From the NCBI GenBank assembly GCA_019359095.1, contig JAHHHZ010000011.1, positions 124,001 to 188,000 on the forward strand: a DNA stretch of 64,000 nt, read 5' to 3'. This document shows positions 7,949 through 18,056 of the stretch, in pieces. The notes under the pieces were generated by a model, which saw only the letters and a program-made list of their open reading frames with translations, was not told the DNA's origin and did not search any database. Origin of the DNA: Pleurocapsa minor HA4230-MV1. Lineage in GTDB: Bacteria; Cyanobacteriota; Cyanobacteriia; Cyanobacteriales; Xenococcaceae. Position 1 is the first letter of the stretch; each line of letters begins with the position of its first letter. A program made the position numbers and the translations under genes.

Positions 7949-9547
7949 TTAAAAATCAAAAGTAGTACGTAATGCTCCTACATAAAGTGTGTCATTATTG
8001 CTGTTATTTTCTGGATTAAAAATCGTCCAGAAACTTGGGGTTACTGAGATATTATCGTTGACCCGCAAGCGATAAAACGCTTCGATATGGTAGGCATTAT
8101 TATTTTCTTTACGCACATCACTAGAATTTACGTGTGGTGGCACACCAACCAGAATTCCTGGTAAATTACCTTCACCTCCAAAATCAGGAAAAGAAAGACC
8201 AACTGCGCCATACCAACTCTGAGCATTATCACCCTGGTTGACAAAAAAAGAATCTGTTTCACCTATTCCGTTATCAAGATTACTCAAATTAGAGTTTTCA
8301 GCATTTGCCCAAGTATATCCACCCCAAGCATGAATTTGAAATTGCTCGGAAAACTGGTAAAATCCTTGGGTGGCAATAATATGATTGGAAGTGGCAATGT
8401 TATCCCCAAAGGGAGATATAGCCAGAATACTCCCCGTACCACCAGTCAGATTAACTTCCCCACCAGGACTATAACCATGAGAGTAAGCAAGCCCAATACC
8501 ACCTTGCTCGCCTAGATAGACTAAATGAGCCAAGGCGTTGTAACCACCATTAAATAAACCATTGCTTTGATTGGGAGAATCGGCATTATTTGCCAAGTAA
8601 CCGAGGGTTAAAGTTAAATCGTCAGTCATTTCCCAGTTAGTAGCTGCGCCACCGCCTCCCCGACGAAACAGAGGATTATACGACCCAAATAGCGAGGGAA
8701 CTCCATTACCGTCATCGGCGATCAGTGCTGGGGTAACAGTGGCGGTAATATCGGTGTAGCCAATACCGACTGGGCCAACTACGAAGGAAAGAGAATCACT
8801 GACAGGAAAATAGTAACGGACATGGGGAATAATAAGATTATTATCGGTATCATTGTCGAAATTCAGACGTGACATGCCTGTACCCGTGGCGGTAGCAATT
8901 TGACTGTTGCCCTCAGCATCAAAAAAGTTACCAAATTCCAAACGAACTCGTAACAAATCTTTGCCTGTAAAGCTACTTTCAAAATTAAGACGACCACGAT
9001 TGGCTAAATAAACTTCCGAGCGATCGCTATCTTGCCCTACACTATTACCAAAGCTATCGCTGACGGCAGTAATAATTTGAGCATTTAGTTTGGTAGTAGT
9101 TGTAAACTGTTGTACCTCTAAGGTTGATGTGCGTGTCTCCAACTCATCAACTCTTCCACCTAGGGTTGCTAGTTCGGCGGCAAAATCTGTCTGTAATCTT
9201 TGCAATACCGACAAGTCTTCTCCCTCGACTCGATTGCTGGTGCTGGTGGCAATTAACTGATTAATTTGGTTAAGACAGGCATTTAAACTGGCAGCAAACT
9301 CATAACGACTCAAAGTGCGATCGCCACGATAGGTAGAATCAGGATAACCTGCAATACAGCCATAGCGTTCGGTCAATGATTGTAAAGCCTGATATGCCCA
9401 GTCAGTCGGTCTTACATCAGATAGTTGAGAAACTGAAGGGACTTGTGCAACCAGAGTCGAATTATTATTATCACTCAAAGATTCTGCCGAGGCTAACGAA
9501 GATATGAATAATAAAATAGGGAAACTAAAGAATAAACTTTTTAGCAT
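7949..9547 (-). CDS. SLH-domain OprB-type porin (cyanobacterial 'iron uptake porin' family)
   Basis: A 532-residue outer-membrane porin of the cyanobacterial Som/OprB type. Order: signal peptide (1-21), one SLH domain (~45-100, VRPTDWAYQALQSL and RTLSRYEFA) that anchors to peptidoglycan-linked polymers, a short coiled coil (~115-150, with ELATLGGRVDELETR), then a beta barrel ending in Phe (TTFDF), the usual barrel C-terminal signature. It lies next to and co-directional with the sugar permease gene, suggesting passage of sugars or other small solutes through the outer membrane. The 'iron uptake' label is a family name and is not shown here. Confidence 0.88.
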   Translation of the reverse strand: MLKSLFFSFPILLFISSLASAESLSDNNNSTLVAQVPSVSQLSDVRPTDWAYQALQSLTERYGCIAGYPDSTYRGDRTLSRYEFAASLNACLNQINQLIATSTSNRVEGEDLSVLQRLQTDFAAELATLGGRVDELETRTSTLEVQQFTTTTKLNAQIITAVSDSFGNSVGQDSDRSEVYLANRGRLNFESSFTGKDLLRVRLEFGNFFDAEGNSQIATATGTGMSRLNFDNDTDNNLIIPHVRYYFPVSDSLSFVVGPVGIGYTDITATVTPALIADDGNGVPSLFGSYNPLFRRGGGGAATNWEMTDDLTLTLGYLANNADSPNQSNGLFNGGYNALAHLVYLGEQGGIGLAYSHGYSPGGEVNLTGGTGSILAISPFGDNIATSNHIIATQGFYQFSEQFQIHAWGGYTWANAENSNLSNLDNGIGETDSFFVNQGDNAQSWYGAVGLSFPDFGGEGNLPGILVGVPPHVNSSDVRKENNNAYHIEAFYRLRVNDNISVTPSFWTIFNPENNSNNDTLYVGALRTTFDF

Positions 9548-9606
9548 TAGGTTTAAATATTAGGATGCGAAAGAACAAGCCAGTAACCTTTGCAAAAGTA
9601 ATTAGG

Positions 9607-9668
9607 TAAGGTAGGGACGTTTCGCGACGAGAAGTAGAGAGCTAGTCCTTTAGGGGAAACGCCCTTAC
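9607..9668. repeat. dispersed inverted repeat between porin and sugar permease genes
   Basis: TAGGGACGTTTCGC at the left and GGGGAAACGCCCTTAC at the right form a long imperfect hairpin; the middle contains the AGTCCTTTAGG core shared with the small dispersed repeats at 11760-12060, 13159 and 42555. It sits between the stop codon of the permease and the start of the porin and could act as a hairpin in a shared transcript. Confidence 0.5.
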
Positions 9669-9673
9669 ATTAA

Positions 9674-11074
9674 TTACATATCCTCCAATTCAATACCTTT
9701 GGTTTCCTTAATAAAAAAGAGAACGAAAAATAAGGAAATAGCGGCTGCAATTGTATAAAGACCGTAGGCAGCACCCAAGCCAAAATATTCCAATATGGGC
9801 GGAAAAGTAGTGGAAATAGCGAAATTGGCTATCCACTGAGCGCATGCAGCAACTGAAAGAGCAGCACCACGAATTTTGTTATTAAACATTTCTCCTAACA
9901 ATACCCAGACCACTGGTCCCCAGGAAAATCCAAAACAAAATACATAGAGGTTGGCTGCTACCAAGGCAACAACACCTGGTGTTCCAGTTAAAGTAGGATT
10001 TCCCGCAGCATCTAAAGCAGCATTACCAAAAACATATGCCATCGTACCTAGGGTAATGGTCATACCGATCGAACCTAGAACTAGCAAAGGTTTACGACCA
10101 AATTTATCGACAAAGGCGATCGCAATTAAGGTAGTCACAATATTCACGGCGGCCGTAATTACCGTAATTGTTAGGGAATCTGCTTCGGAAAAACCGACTG
10201 CACGCCATAAAATGCTGCTGTAGTAGAAGATGACATTAATACCAACAAATTGCTGAAGTACGGATAAGCCGATACCGAACCAAACTATGGGCAGGAGTCC
10301 GCCACTTCTTGTCACAAGGTCGGAAAGCTTAGGTGGACGTTCTCGTAAAACTGTCTGCCGAATTTCCTTGACTTTTTGTCTAACGTCACCGCCCAAAATT
10401 TTGCCCAGAACTTTAATTGCTTCTTGTTCTTTTCCTTGGGCAACCAAGTATCGTGGTGATTCAGGAATCATAAAAGCCGCCATTCCATAAAGAACGGCTG
10501 GGGGAATTTCTGTCCAAAACATCCAACGCCAAGCAGCTATACCAAACAAAAATGGCGACTCTGCTGAACCCGCTGATACGGCAATAAAATAGTCGCATAG
10601 TAGAGCAATAAAAATACCAATCACAATTGCTAATTGTTGAAGCGAGCCTAGTCTTCCCCGTAAATGGGTAGGAGAACATTCAGCGATATAAGCTGGTGCA
10701 ATGACGCTCGCTGCACCTACGGCGATTCCACCCAATAACCGCCAAAAGGTAAAATCCCAGATCCCAAACGCAACTCCAGAGCCAATTGCACTGATGGTAA
10801 ACAATACTGAAGCAGCGATCATTGCCTTGACACGACCATAGCGATCAGCAACACTCCCTGCATAAAAAGCTCCGAAGGCAGAACCTAACAAGGCTAGGGA
10901 TACAGCCAGACCGATGTACACACTGTTAGCGTTAAAGTCTGTAGTCAAAGCTGCAACTGCTCCGTTAATTACTGCGGTGTCAAAACCAAACAAAAAACCC
11001 CCGAGAGCAGCAACACCAGCAATTAAAATTACATACAACGTATTGGATTTACGACGAGAAGAGATATGTGACAT
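9674..11074 (-). CDS. sugar porter family MFS transporter (GlcP/XylE-like)
   Basis: A 466-residue, 12-helix major facilitator permease of the sugar porter subfamily, probably a sugar:H+ symporter in the plasma membrane. Family motifs are present: FGFDTAVINGA in helix 1, DRYGRVKA after helix 2, the central PESPRYLV, QQFVGINVIFYYS in helix 7, DKFGRKPLL and the C-terminal PETKG-like ETKGIELEDM. The closest known type is the cyanobacterial glucose/fructose permease GlcP, but the substrate cannot be proven from sequence. It is followed co-directionally by the OprB-type porin (126 bp gap). Confidence 0.88.
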   Translation of the reverse strand: MSHISSRRKSNTLYVILIAGVAALGGFLFGFDTAVINGAVAALTTDFNANSVYIGLAVSLALLGSAFGAFYAGSVADRYGRVKAMIAASVLFTISAIGSGVAFGIWDFTFWRLLGGIAVGAASVIAPAYIAECSPTHLRGRLGSLQQLAIVIGIFIALLCDYFIAVSAGSAESPFLFGIAAWRWMFWTEIPPAVLYGMAAFMIPESPRYLVAQGKEQEAIKVLGKILGGDVRQKVKEIRQTVLRERPPKLSDLVTRSGGLLPIVWFGIGLSVLQQFVGINVIFYYSSILWRAVGFSEADSLTITVITAAVNIVTTLIAIAFVDKFGRKPLLVLGSIGMTITLGTMAYVFGNAALDAAGNPTLTGTPGVVALVAANLYVFCFGFSWGPVVWVLLGEMFNNKIRGAALSVAACAQWIANFAISTTFPPILEYFGLGAAYGLYTIAAAISLFFVLFFIKETKGIELEDM

Positions 11075-11184
11075 AAAACTAAAATATATTTTGTAGATAG
11101 TTTTTGGTTCTTACAAAATTGCCCAGAGCTATTAGGTTACGTAGTAGCGAGAAACTTTGGATAACAAATTCAAAAAAGTAAAAT

Positions 11185-11412
11185 TTATTTTCTAAAACGT
11201 TTGCACAGCCGATCAACGATCATCGCCACAATAATTACTATTCCCTTAACAACTAATTGCTAGAAGTAGGATATATTTAATAAAGTCAAACCATTGCTGA
11301 GAACAGCAATAATTAACGCCCCAAAAAGAGTAACGACAATAGTACCAATACCGCCTGTAAAGCTACTTCCACCAAGAATGACAGCAGAGATCGCTATTTT
11401 ATTCGCTTTCAT
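11185..11412 (-). pseudogene. C-terminal remnant of RbsC-like sugar ABC transporter permease
   Basis: Reads [20 protein letters not shown], then [10 protein letters not shown] and QLVVKGIVIIVAMIVDRL, which matches the last ~75 residues of ribose-type ABC permeases. An in-frame TAG follows NISYF where the family has Trp (FWQLVVKG). The rest of the gene, the ATPase and the binding protein are absent. It lies directly upstream of the MFS sugar permease, so an ABC sugar uptake system probably once stood here. Confidence 0.78.
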
Positions 11413-11636
11413 TTTTCTCCAGTAACCTATGAAAATTTACCATTGAAAAGTTCAGCAGTATTTACCTAAATCTGCCATTTTTTAAATTTTAATAAGTATA
11501 AAATCTGAGATTTTTGGACTTATTGTTAGTGAATTACGGTGGATCGAAAACTACCGTTTGAGGACTATATTTTTATCTTGGCAGATATTTTATGAGAGCG
11601 TATATTAAGTTTCTTTTCTCTAGGAATTGCTTAGTT

Positions 11637-12335
11637 GCTGACAGTATTAGGGCGTGTCATCAATTAAAAAGAACAAAGCGATCGCTAGATAAAAATGGTA
11701 AAATTCTCATAAAAATCAAAAGATGACAGGAAGATACGCCCTCAGAGATGATCCCTAAAGGATATGCCCTAAAGGATTCCCTAAAGGGCGACACGGAGTT
11801 AGTACCCTTGCGGTATACACCTTCGGATAAGCTCGCAAGCTCGCGTCCTTCGCGTCGCGAAGCGGTATACCACAAGGGTACAATGTGGTTTACCATTAGC
11901 TAACAAGCTCGTCCTAAAGGATTCCCTAAAGGGCGACACGGAGTTAGTACCCTTGCGGTATACACCTTCGGACGATGCGACCCTAAAGGGGTTAGCTTTG
12001 CGTCAGCGAGTCCTAAAGGATAAGCTTCGTGACCAAAGGGAATCCTTTAGGGCAAATGCTTTAGTATAAGCTGGCGCGTCCGTTCTTCGCGTCGCAATGG
12101 AAAAAGATTAAAGACTTGCTTCCTGGAAGAGAGGAGACAGTGGGAGTAACGGCTAAGGATAATAGGTTATTTGTTGAAGCAGTACTTTATCGGTATCGTG
12201 TAGGAATTCCTTGGAGAGACTTGCCCTCAAGATTTGGAAACTATATGATAAAAGAGCCATTAATTTCTTATGTTCTATTGATCTTGCTGCCTCTGTTGTT
12301 TGGCTTAATTGATGACACGCCCTAATACTGTCAGC
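11637..12335 (+). mobile_element. internally deleted IS5-family element with perfect 31-bp inverted ends
   Basis: The outer 31 bp at 11637-11667 and 12305-12335 are perfect inverted repeats (inner part GGGCGTGTCATCAATTAA). Near the right end are two pieces of an IS5-type transposase: an N-terminal piece (12095-12243: [25 protein letters not shown]) and, in another frame, the last 22 codons (12244-12312, ending WLN and TGA). The DDE core is deleted. About 420 bp between the left end and the N-terminal piece is filled with short dispersed repeats. The true element may begin at TA/TTAGGG within the repeat, with the outer bases a palindromic target. Confidence 0.72.
11765..12060. repeat. cluster of small dispersed repeats (CCTTTAGGG / GCGATACC-type)
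   Basis: Dense copies of short units such as CCTAAAGGATTCCCTAAAGG, AGTACCCTTGCGGTATACAC and TTCGCGTCGCGAAG. One ~58 bp block occurs twice as a direct repeat (near 11767-11825 and 11914-11972). Single units recur at 9640, 13159, 42555, 54000 and 57720. No coding function. Confidence 0.65.
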
Positions 12336-12498
12336 TAGAAAGATATTTTATAAATGGTAAATATTATTAAAGTAAAAGAAGTGAAAAAGCAGACATATGG
12401 CTTTTAAGTTGTACTGGAAAACAACAAATTTAAGTTGATATCACTATGCCATACACAGTAGCATTACTAAGAAAAAATCAAATTATAATAGGTTATTT

Positions 12499-12540
12499 AA
12501 AGCGTTTTATTTAATTTGTTTGCTCTAAACAAAACGCTTT
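12499..12540. repeat. nested inverted repeat, possible terminator or RNA hairpin
   Basis: Perfect arms AAAGCGTTTT (12499-12508) and AAAACGCTTT (12531-12540) enclose a second stem TTTGTTT/AAACAAA (12515-12521, 12527-12533). The arms are followed by AATTTAG rather than a clear T-run. It lies in an otherwise empty stretch between the IS remnant and the small membrane protein. Confidence 0.45.
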
Positions 12541-12672
12541 AATTTAGATAATAAACATGATTTCATCTAGTAGCCCAATGCTTAATTAGCTAATTTAAGT
12601 ATTTTTACTCCTTACATTTTTTCAAATTGTCAACGATAATTAAGTCAAAAATTTTACTTTGGCTTATTAATA

Positions 12673-12882
12673 ATGTCAGCAAGCATAGTTACTTGGTATT
12701 GGATAATCTGCTTCATGGTATTTGTCTATTGGTTTGGTCTTTTTTATTCAGATCTCAGCACCTCTAAATTCGATCTAATCTCTTGGTGTGTTCTTTTAAT
12801 TGCGCCTCTATTTTGGCCAATTGTGTTACCAATATCTAGCTGGGAATTAAGCCGTAAGAGTTTAAATAATATTTTGCTATAG
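12673..12882 (+). CDS. small two-helix membrane protein, hypothetical
   Basis: A 69-residue hydrophobic protein with two likely transmembrane segments (about 5-25 and 36-58). No family is recognised. Its last codons overlap by 6 bp, tail to tail, with the gene on the opposite strand. Composition and start context are compatible with a real gene, but no homology argument is available. Confidence 0.5.
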   Translation: MSASIVTWYWIICFMVFVYWFGLFYSDLSTSKFDLISWCVLLIAPLFWPIVLPISSWELSRKSLNNILL

Positions 12883-13077
12883 CTGGGGTTCAATTTTTGT
12901 TTGAGGAAGCTCTGGAGCCATGTTTACACGGTTAGTTTTCGGCTGTGACTGAAGATCTATCTTAACTTGATAGCCCATGTGTTTAAACTGTTCGACAAAC
13001 TCTGTTGCACTATATTTTTGATGCGATTTAGCAGTGGCTTGCTGTCTGGATTTTTTAAGCTTGGCTTTTCTACCCAT
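12877..13077 (-). CDS. small basic conserved-hypothetical protein
   Basis: 66 residues with a strongly basic N-terminus (MGRKAKLKKSRQ) followed by an amphipathic stretch (EFVEQFKHMGYQVK) and a proline/glutamine-rich tail. Short cyanobacterial proteins starting MGRKAKLK are common, so it is probably real. Function unknown; the basic head could bind nucleic acid or ribosomes, which is inference only. Confidence 0.6.
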   Translation of the reverse strand: MGRKAKLKKSRQQATAKSHQKYSATEFVEQFKHMGYQVKIDLQSQPKTNRVNMAPELPQTKIEPQL

Positions 13078-13158
13078 AATAGTTTCGACTTCTGTGTATT
13101 ATGTGCATAATTCTACTTAATCATAATTCTTAAATAGAATTAAATATCAGGTTGCGAT

Positions 13159-13235
13159 TGGACTCCCCTAAAGGACGACGCGTAGCTAGTCCTAAAGGAT
13201 AAGCTTCGCAAATGCTTTAGCATAAGCTTCGCGAT
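13159..13235. repeat. ~77-bp dispersed repeat inserted in a HIP1 site
   Basis: The sequence GCGAT (13154-13158), then repeat units (CCTAAAGGACGACGCG, AGTCCTAAAGGATAAGC), then GCGATCGC indicates an insert between GCGAT and CGC of one HIP1 octamer. Intergenic. Same insertion geometry as 29244 and 36001. Confidence 0.5.
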
Positions 13236-13318
13236 CGCCTAATTTTCAGTTTTTAGCAACACCATTAAAGCCAGATAAAAACTCTGTTAGGTTAATCTGT
13301 TAGATTTGAGCAACAGTA

Positions 13319-13753
13319 TTATTGTACTACATTAACAGTGTAGGCTAGTTTGAAGGGTGAAAAACTTTCATCTTTAGCTCTACCACTAATTTCTAGCTCA
13401 TATGTTCCTGCCTGAGGAAAAGTTATTTTGGCACCAGGTATTTCTTGAAATTTTTCGACATTGAGGGGAATTAATTTAGGCTTCAATAAAGGTTGAGCAT
13501 TATTAGTGCGAGGAAGGCTATACACCCGAAGGGTACAATTGCATTGAGATAAAGGGATACTATTCCCACCACGACGAGTCAAAGCAAACCAGGCCGTAGT
13601 TGGTTGATTTGCCTGGGGATTATGATTAGGTTCAATGTGAAATGTGGCAGCTACTTGCCCAGATATTTCAACATTATGAGCGATCGCTGGTATCGATCCA
13701 ACAGCTAACAGAGATACTATAGTTACGATTTTAAACTGATTGAAAAAAAACAT
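13319..13753 (-). CDS. secreted beta-sandwich-like hypothetical protein
   Basis: 144 residues, signal peptide 1-25 (cleavage after AIA), mature start HNVEISGQVAATFHIEPNHN. The body is beta-rich with a CNC pair (QCNCTLRVY) and the C-terminal segment TFPQAGTYELEISGRA, typical of Ig-like or CopC/FixH-like small periplasmic domains. The histidines near the mature N-terminus and the CNC pair could bind metal, which is inference. It stands alone about 110 bp from the rpsJ end on the same strand. Confidence 0.6.
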   Translation of the reverse strand: MFFFNQFKIVTIVSLLAVGSIPAIAHNVEISGQVAATFHIEPNHNPQANQPTTAWFALTRRGGNSIPLSQCNCTLRVYSLPRTNNAQPLLKPKLIPLNVEKFQEIPGAKITFPQAGTYELEISGRAKDESFSPFKLAYTVNVVQ

Positions 13754-13803
13754 ATTTATTTATACGATCTAGTCATTTTAACTTTCATTCTCACAAAATT
13801 ACC

Positions 13804-13827
13804 CTTTAGAAGTAAACCTAAAGGGCA
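13804..13827 (-). terminator. inverted repeat after str operon, possible terminator
   Basis: Perfect arms CCCTTTAG and CTAAAGGG around an 8-base loop, 35 bp past the rpsJ stop. On the minus strand the stem is followed by TAATTTTG, a weak T-run; a long T-run lies before it instead. It is a plausible but not ideal rho-independent terminator. Confidence 0.45.
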
Positions 13828-13861
13828 AAAAAAAATTAGCTGTAATATTTATCAAGTATGC

Positions 13862-14179
13862 TTAAAGCTTAACTTCAATATCAACACCAGCAGGTAAATC
13901 TAACTTCATCAAAGCATCAATTGTCTTGGAAGAAGGTTTGTAAATATCAATAATACGACGGTGAGTACGAGTTTCAAAATGTTCGCGAGAGTCTTTATCG
14001 ACGTGAGGCGATCGCAAAACACAATAAATTTTTCTTTTAGTTGGTAGAGGAATTGGCCCAACGGCAGAAGCGTTAGTTCTATTTGCCGTATCAACTATTT
14101 TGTCACAAGAAGTATCTAGTAAGCGCTGGTCAAAGGCTTTGAGACGAATGCGGATTTTCTGTTGTTGGATCGTTGCCAT
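13862..14179 (-). CDS. rpsJ: 30S ribosomal protein S10
   Basis: 105 residues, full length. The S10 signature is present ([14 protein letters not shown] at the start, [10 protein letters not shown] in the middle, the [10 protein letters not shown] region contacting 16S rRNA) and the protein ends with [10 protein letters not shown]. It is the last gene of the str operon, 191 bp after tuf, which is the usual cyanobacterial position. Confidence 0.97.
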   Translation of the reverse strand: MATIQQQKIRIRLKAFDQRLLDTSCDKIVDTANRTNASAVGPIPLPTKRKIYCVLRSPHVDKDSREHFETRTHRRIIDIYKPSSKTIDALMKLDLPAGVDIEVKL

Positions 14180-14370
14180 GATTGATTGTCGAGGTACAGG
14201 TACGGAATAAAAGGTTAGCTCAAGGCTGGCATAAAATGCTGTCTGCCAATCTGTATTGTCTCACAAAAACTAGGGGAGAAAACAATGTCAGCGATTTAGC
14301 TTAGTAAATGACTAACAAGATTTCCCCCCGTAGGATTAGGTTGTTCGTTCTATCTAGGTTGTCCCTAAGA

Positions 14371-15600
14371 CTACTTAATAATCTTGGAAACTACACCAGC
14401 ACCAATAGTACGACCACCTTCACGAATTGCAAAACGCATTCCTTGTTCGATCGCAATGGGATTGATTAGCTCTACACTCATTTTAATGCGATCGCCAGGC
14501 ATGACCATTTCTACTGCGCTACCATCATCAGAAGTGTAGTCAGTAATCGTACCAGTTACGTCAGTAGTACGAACGTAAAACTGAGGACGATAGTTTTTGA
14601 AGAAAGGAGTATGACGACCACCTTCTTCTTTAGTTAGGACATACACTTCTCCTTCAAACTCGGTGTGAGGAGTAATTGAACCAGGTTTAGCCAAAACCAT
14701 ACCACGTTCGATATCTTCCTTGGCAATACCACGAAGAAGCACACCAACATTGTCTCCAGCCATACCTTGATCCAAGGTTTTTTGGAACATTTCTACGCCA
14801 GTGACAGCAGCAGTGCGAGTGTCTCTGATACCGATAATAGCGATCGTTTCACCCACCTTAACAACACCGCGCTCAATACGTCCAGTTGCCACAGTACCAC
14901 GACCAGTAATGGAGAACACATCTTCTACCGCCATCAAGAAAGGCTTGTCAACTTCACGTTCTGGAGTTGGGATATAAGTATCAACCTGTTCCATTAAAGC
15001 GTGAATTTTATCAACCCACTTATCTTCTCCTTTTTGAAGTTTAGGGTTGGCAGCCAGAGCTTCCACTGCTTTTAAAGCAGAACCAGAAACGATTGGAATA
15101 TCATCACCAGGAAAATCATATTCGCTCAATAGCTCACGAATTTCTAGCTCAACCAATTCTAGTAGCTCTTCGTCATCTACTTGGTCTTCTTTATTCATGA
15201 AAACTACCAAACTAGGAACACCAACTTGTTTAGCTAATAGAATGTGTTCGCGAGTTTGAGGCATAGGGCCATCAGCAGCAGATACTACCAAAATACCGCC
15301 GTCCATTTGAGCAGCACCAGTAATCATGTTTTTGACATAATCAGCGTGTCCAGGACAGTCTACGTGAGCATAATGACGATTTTCAGTTTCGTACTCAACG
15401 TGAGCAGTATTAATCGTGATCCCACGAGCTTTTTCTTCAGGAGCAGCATCAATATCTTCGTAGTTTCTGGCTTTAGCACCACCCATAGCAGCCAAAGCTA
15501 GAGTAATAGCTGCTGTTAAAGTAGTTTTACCATGGTCTACATGACCTACAGTACCAATATTAGCGTGTTCTTTATTACGTTCAAACTTTGCGCGTGCCAT
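14371..15600 (-). CDS. tuf: translation elongation factor Tu
   Basis: 409 residues. Delivers aminoacyl-tRNA to the ribosome as a GTPase. G1 GHVDHGKT (19-26), G3 DCPGHADY, G4 NKED, and domains 2 and 3 are complete to the end (GVVSKIIK). It lies 19 bp after fusA in the str operon and is clearly cotranscribed. Confidence 0.98.
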   Translation of the reverse strand: MARAKFERNKEHANIGTVGHVDHGKTTLTAAITLALAAMGGAKARNYEDIDAAPEEKARGITINTAHVEYETENRHYAHVDCPGHADYVKNMITGAAQMDGGILVVSAADGPMPQTREHILLAKQVGVPSLVVFMNKEDQVDDEELLELVELEIRELLSEYDFPGDDIPIVSGSALKAVEALAANPKLQKGEDKWVDKIHALMEQVDTYIPTPEREVDKPFLMAVEDVFSITGRGTVATGRIERGVVKVGETIAIIGIRDTRTAAVTGVEMFQKTLDQGMAGDNVGVLLRGIAKEDIERGMVLAKPGSITPHTEFEGEVYVLTKEEGGRHTPFFKNYRPQFYVRTTDVTGTITDYTSDDGSAVEMVMPGDRIKMSVELINPIAIEQGMRFAIREGGRTIGAGVVSKIIK

Positions 15601-15619
15601 TAATTTATTTTTTCCTTAT

Positions 15620-17701
15620 TTAAACAAAAGTGTTCCCTTTATTTCTGGCGATAATTGCCTCAGCTTCATTCTGAGGAACATCACTATATTCGCTGAACTC
15701 CATTGAGAAGATACCTCGTCCTTGGGTTTTGGAACGGATATCTGTAGCATAACCAAACATTTTTGCTAAAGGAACTTGAGCATCAATTTTGGCTATGCCA
15801 CTGTCAGAATTCATGCCTTCAATGTTGCCTCGACGTGAGTTCAAGTCGCCAATTACGTCTCCCAAATAATCTTCGGGAACTTCGACTTCAACTTTCATCA
15901 TCGGCTCCAACACCACAGGAGCAGCCTGATTGACTGCATCCCTAACTGCCATAGAGCCAGCCACCTTGAAAGCCATCTCGTTAGAGTCTACATCGTGGTA
16001 AGAACCATCAACTAATGTCACCTTGATATCAATCAAAGGGTATCCTGACAAGATACCAGATTCGCAGGTTTGTTTCACCCCTTGCTCAATTGGCGGAATA
16101 AATTCCTTGGGAATTGTACCACCAACAATTTTAGAAACAAACTCAAACCCCGAACCTGGTTCTGCGGGTTCTACTTCTAAGACGGCATGACCATATTGGC
16201 CTTTCCCGCCACTTTGCTTGATGTATTTTCCAACTCCTTTGCCGCTACGACGAATTGTTTCTCGATAGGCGACTTGAGGTTTTCCGACGGTAGCCTCAAC
16301 GCTGAATTCTCTTAGCATACGATCTACTAAGATTTCTAAATGAAGTTCACCCATTCCCGCAATCACAGTCTGATTAGTTTCAGGATTAGTGCTAACGCGA
16401 AAGGTAGGATCTTCATCAGAGAGAGTTTGTAAAGCTTTTGACAGCTTTTCTACATCACTCTTGGTTTGAGGTTCAACTGCGACCGAAATTACTGGTTCAG
16501 GAACATATAGAGACTCTAAAATAATCGGATTTTCATCATCGCACAAAGTGTCACCTGTGGTTGCTAGCTTAAGTCCGACTATTGCCCCTAGATCTCCTGC
16601 TCTCAGCTCATCAACTTCAATACGCTCATTAGATTTCAATACTACTAAGCGAGAAATTCGCTCTTTCTTTTGCTTGGTCGAATTATAAACGTAAGTTCCT
16701 TTGGCTAAAACTCCTGAGTATACTCGAATAAAAGTCAAACGACCAAATTTATCGCTAGCAATTTTAAAAGCTAATGCAGCGAAAGGCTCATTGTCATCAG
16801 AATGTCTGACAGCTTGCTCTCCATTAGGTAGATGACCAGTAATCGCTGGAACTTCTGGAGGAGCAGGTAAGTAATCTACTACCGCGTCTAATAGATCTTG
16901 CACTCCTTTATTTTTAAATGCAGAGCCACATAATACTGGCATAATCGAACCGTCAATAGTTCCCTGACGAATTGCCGACTTGATTTCGGCTTCGCTAAAC
17001 TCCTCCTCCATCATGAACTTTTCGAGAAGTGCTTCGTTTGTTTCTGCCAGCGACTCAATTAACATCGCTCTATATTCTTTGGCTTGAGCTTCAAGCTGCT
17101 CAGGAATATCGGTTTCTTCAATTTCTTTGCCCAGGTCATCTTTGTAGATAATCGCTTTCATCCGCACAAGATCGACAATTCCCGCAAATTCAGCTTCGTT
17201 ACCAACAGGAATTTGAATTGGAACTGCGTTTGCCTGAAGCCGCTCTCTAATTTGCTCATGAACTTTAAAAAAGTTTGCTCCCGTGCGATCCATTTTATTA
17301 ATGAAAGCAATTCTTGGCACATTGTACCTATTTGCCTGTCGCCATACGGTTTCAGACTGAGGTTGCACACCACCAACAGAACAAAAAACAGCAATTACAC
17401 CATCAAGAACTCGCATCGAACGCTCCACTTCAATCGTGAAGTCTACATGTCCAGGAGTGTCAATAATGTTAATCTTGTAGTCTTTCCAGCTAGTGCTGAT
17501 CGCAGCGGCAGTTATTGTGATTCCTCTCTCCTGCTCTTGCTGCATCCAATCCATTGTCGCAGCACCATCATGAACCTCGCCCATTTTATAGGCGATGCCA
17601 GTGTAGAAAAGAATCCGTTCTGTTGTTGTTGTTTTACCCGCATCTATATGAGCTGCAATACCAATATTTCGTACTCGCTCAAGAGGGATGTTACGTCCCA
17701 C
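15620..17701 (-). CDS. fusA: translation elongation factor G
   Basis: 693 residues. GTPase that drives ribosomal translocation. G1 [10 protein letters not shown] (17-26), G3 DTPGHVDF, G4 NKMDRTGA and the C-terminal domains IV-V ([14 protein letters not shown], then SRRGNIEGM) are all present. An AGGAGG-like site precedes ATG 17701. It has a 355-bp spacer from rpsG, longer than the fusA-tuf gap, so a separate promoter is possible. Confidence 0.97.
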   Translation of the reverse strand: MGRNIPLERVRNIGIAAHIDAGKTTTTERILFYTGIAYKMGEVHDGAATMDWMQQEQERGITITAAAISTSWKDYKINIIDTPGHVDFTIEVERSMRVLDGVIAVFCSVGGVQPQSETVWRQANRYNVPRIAFINKMDRTGANFFKVHEQIRERLQANAVPIQIPVGNEAEFAGIVDLVRMKAIIYKDDLGKEIEETDIPEQLEAQAKEYRAMLIESLAETNEALLEKFMMEEEFSEAEIKSAIRQGTIDGSIMPVLCGSAFKNKGVQDLLDAVVDYLPAPPEVPAITGHLPNGEQAVRHSDDNEPFAALAFKIASDKFGRLTFIRVYSGVLAKGTYVYNSTKQKKERISRLVVLKSNERIEVDELRAGDLGAIVGLKLATTGDTLCDDENPIILESLYVPEPVISVAVEPQTKSDVEKLSKALQTLSDEDPTFRVSTNPETNQTVIAGMGELHLEILVDRMLREFSVEATVGKPQVAYRETIRRSGKGVGKYIKQSGGKGQYGHAVLEVEPAEPGSGFEFVSKIVGGTIPKEFIPPIEQGVKQTCESGILSGYPLIDIKVTLVDGSYHDVDSNEMAFKVAGSMAVRDAVNQAAPVVLEPMMKVEVEVPEDYLGDVIGDLNSRRGNIEGMNSDSGIAKIDAQVPLAKMFGYATDIRSKTQGRGIFSMEFSEYSDVPQNEAEAIIARNKGNTFV

Positions 17702-18056
17702 AAATACCTCCTTGCATCTTGCAGGATGAAACTGCTAAATAAGTATTAATATTTAGCTCCATTTATAATTCTATACTTTTATCAAATAATTAAGGTAGCA
17801 GTCTTAAAATATTTTAGGCAGTAATATTCTATTTTAATTAATTTTCCCACTAATTTAAAGCAGGATAGGCTTTTGATTAAGTCAGCAACACAATCACTAA
17901 ATATACAGTCTAGGTTTTAATCAAATTTACCCTCAAACAAATCTTGCTGATGACCAGGAAATCCTCTAGCTAAATAACTTTTACTTCAGATAAATAGCCA
18001 AAGAAATTTGGGCATCAGCGTCTTCAAAACTAGACACAAGCTTGTTTGACTAATAC
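17702..18056. other. rpsG-fusA intergenic spacer, no gene seen
   Basis: AT-rich, about 355 bp, no credible reading frame on either strand, no tRNA and no clear hairpin. Probably holds the 5' leader of fusA; no promoter elements could be assigned by eye. Confidence 0.5.

Noticed and set aside
11660-11896. 78-codon minus-strand frame
   Set aside because: Encoded entirely by dispersed repeats within the IS5 relic.
12116-12325. 69-codon frame as an intact small gene
   Set aside because: It is the N-terminus of an IS5 transposase running out of frame into the C-terminal coding piece.
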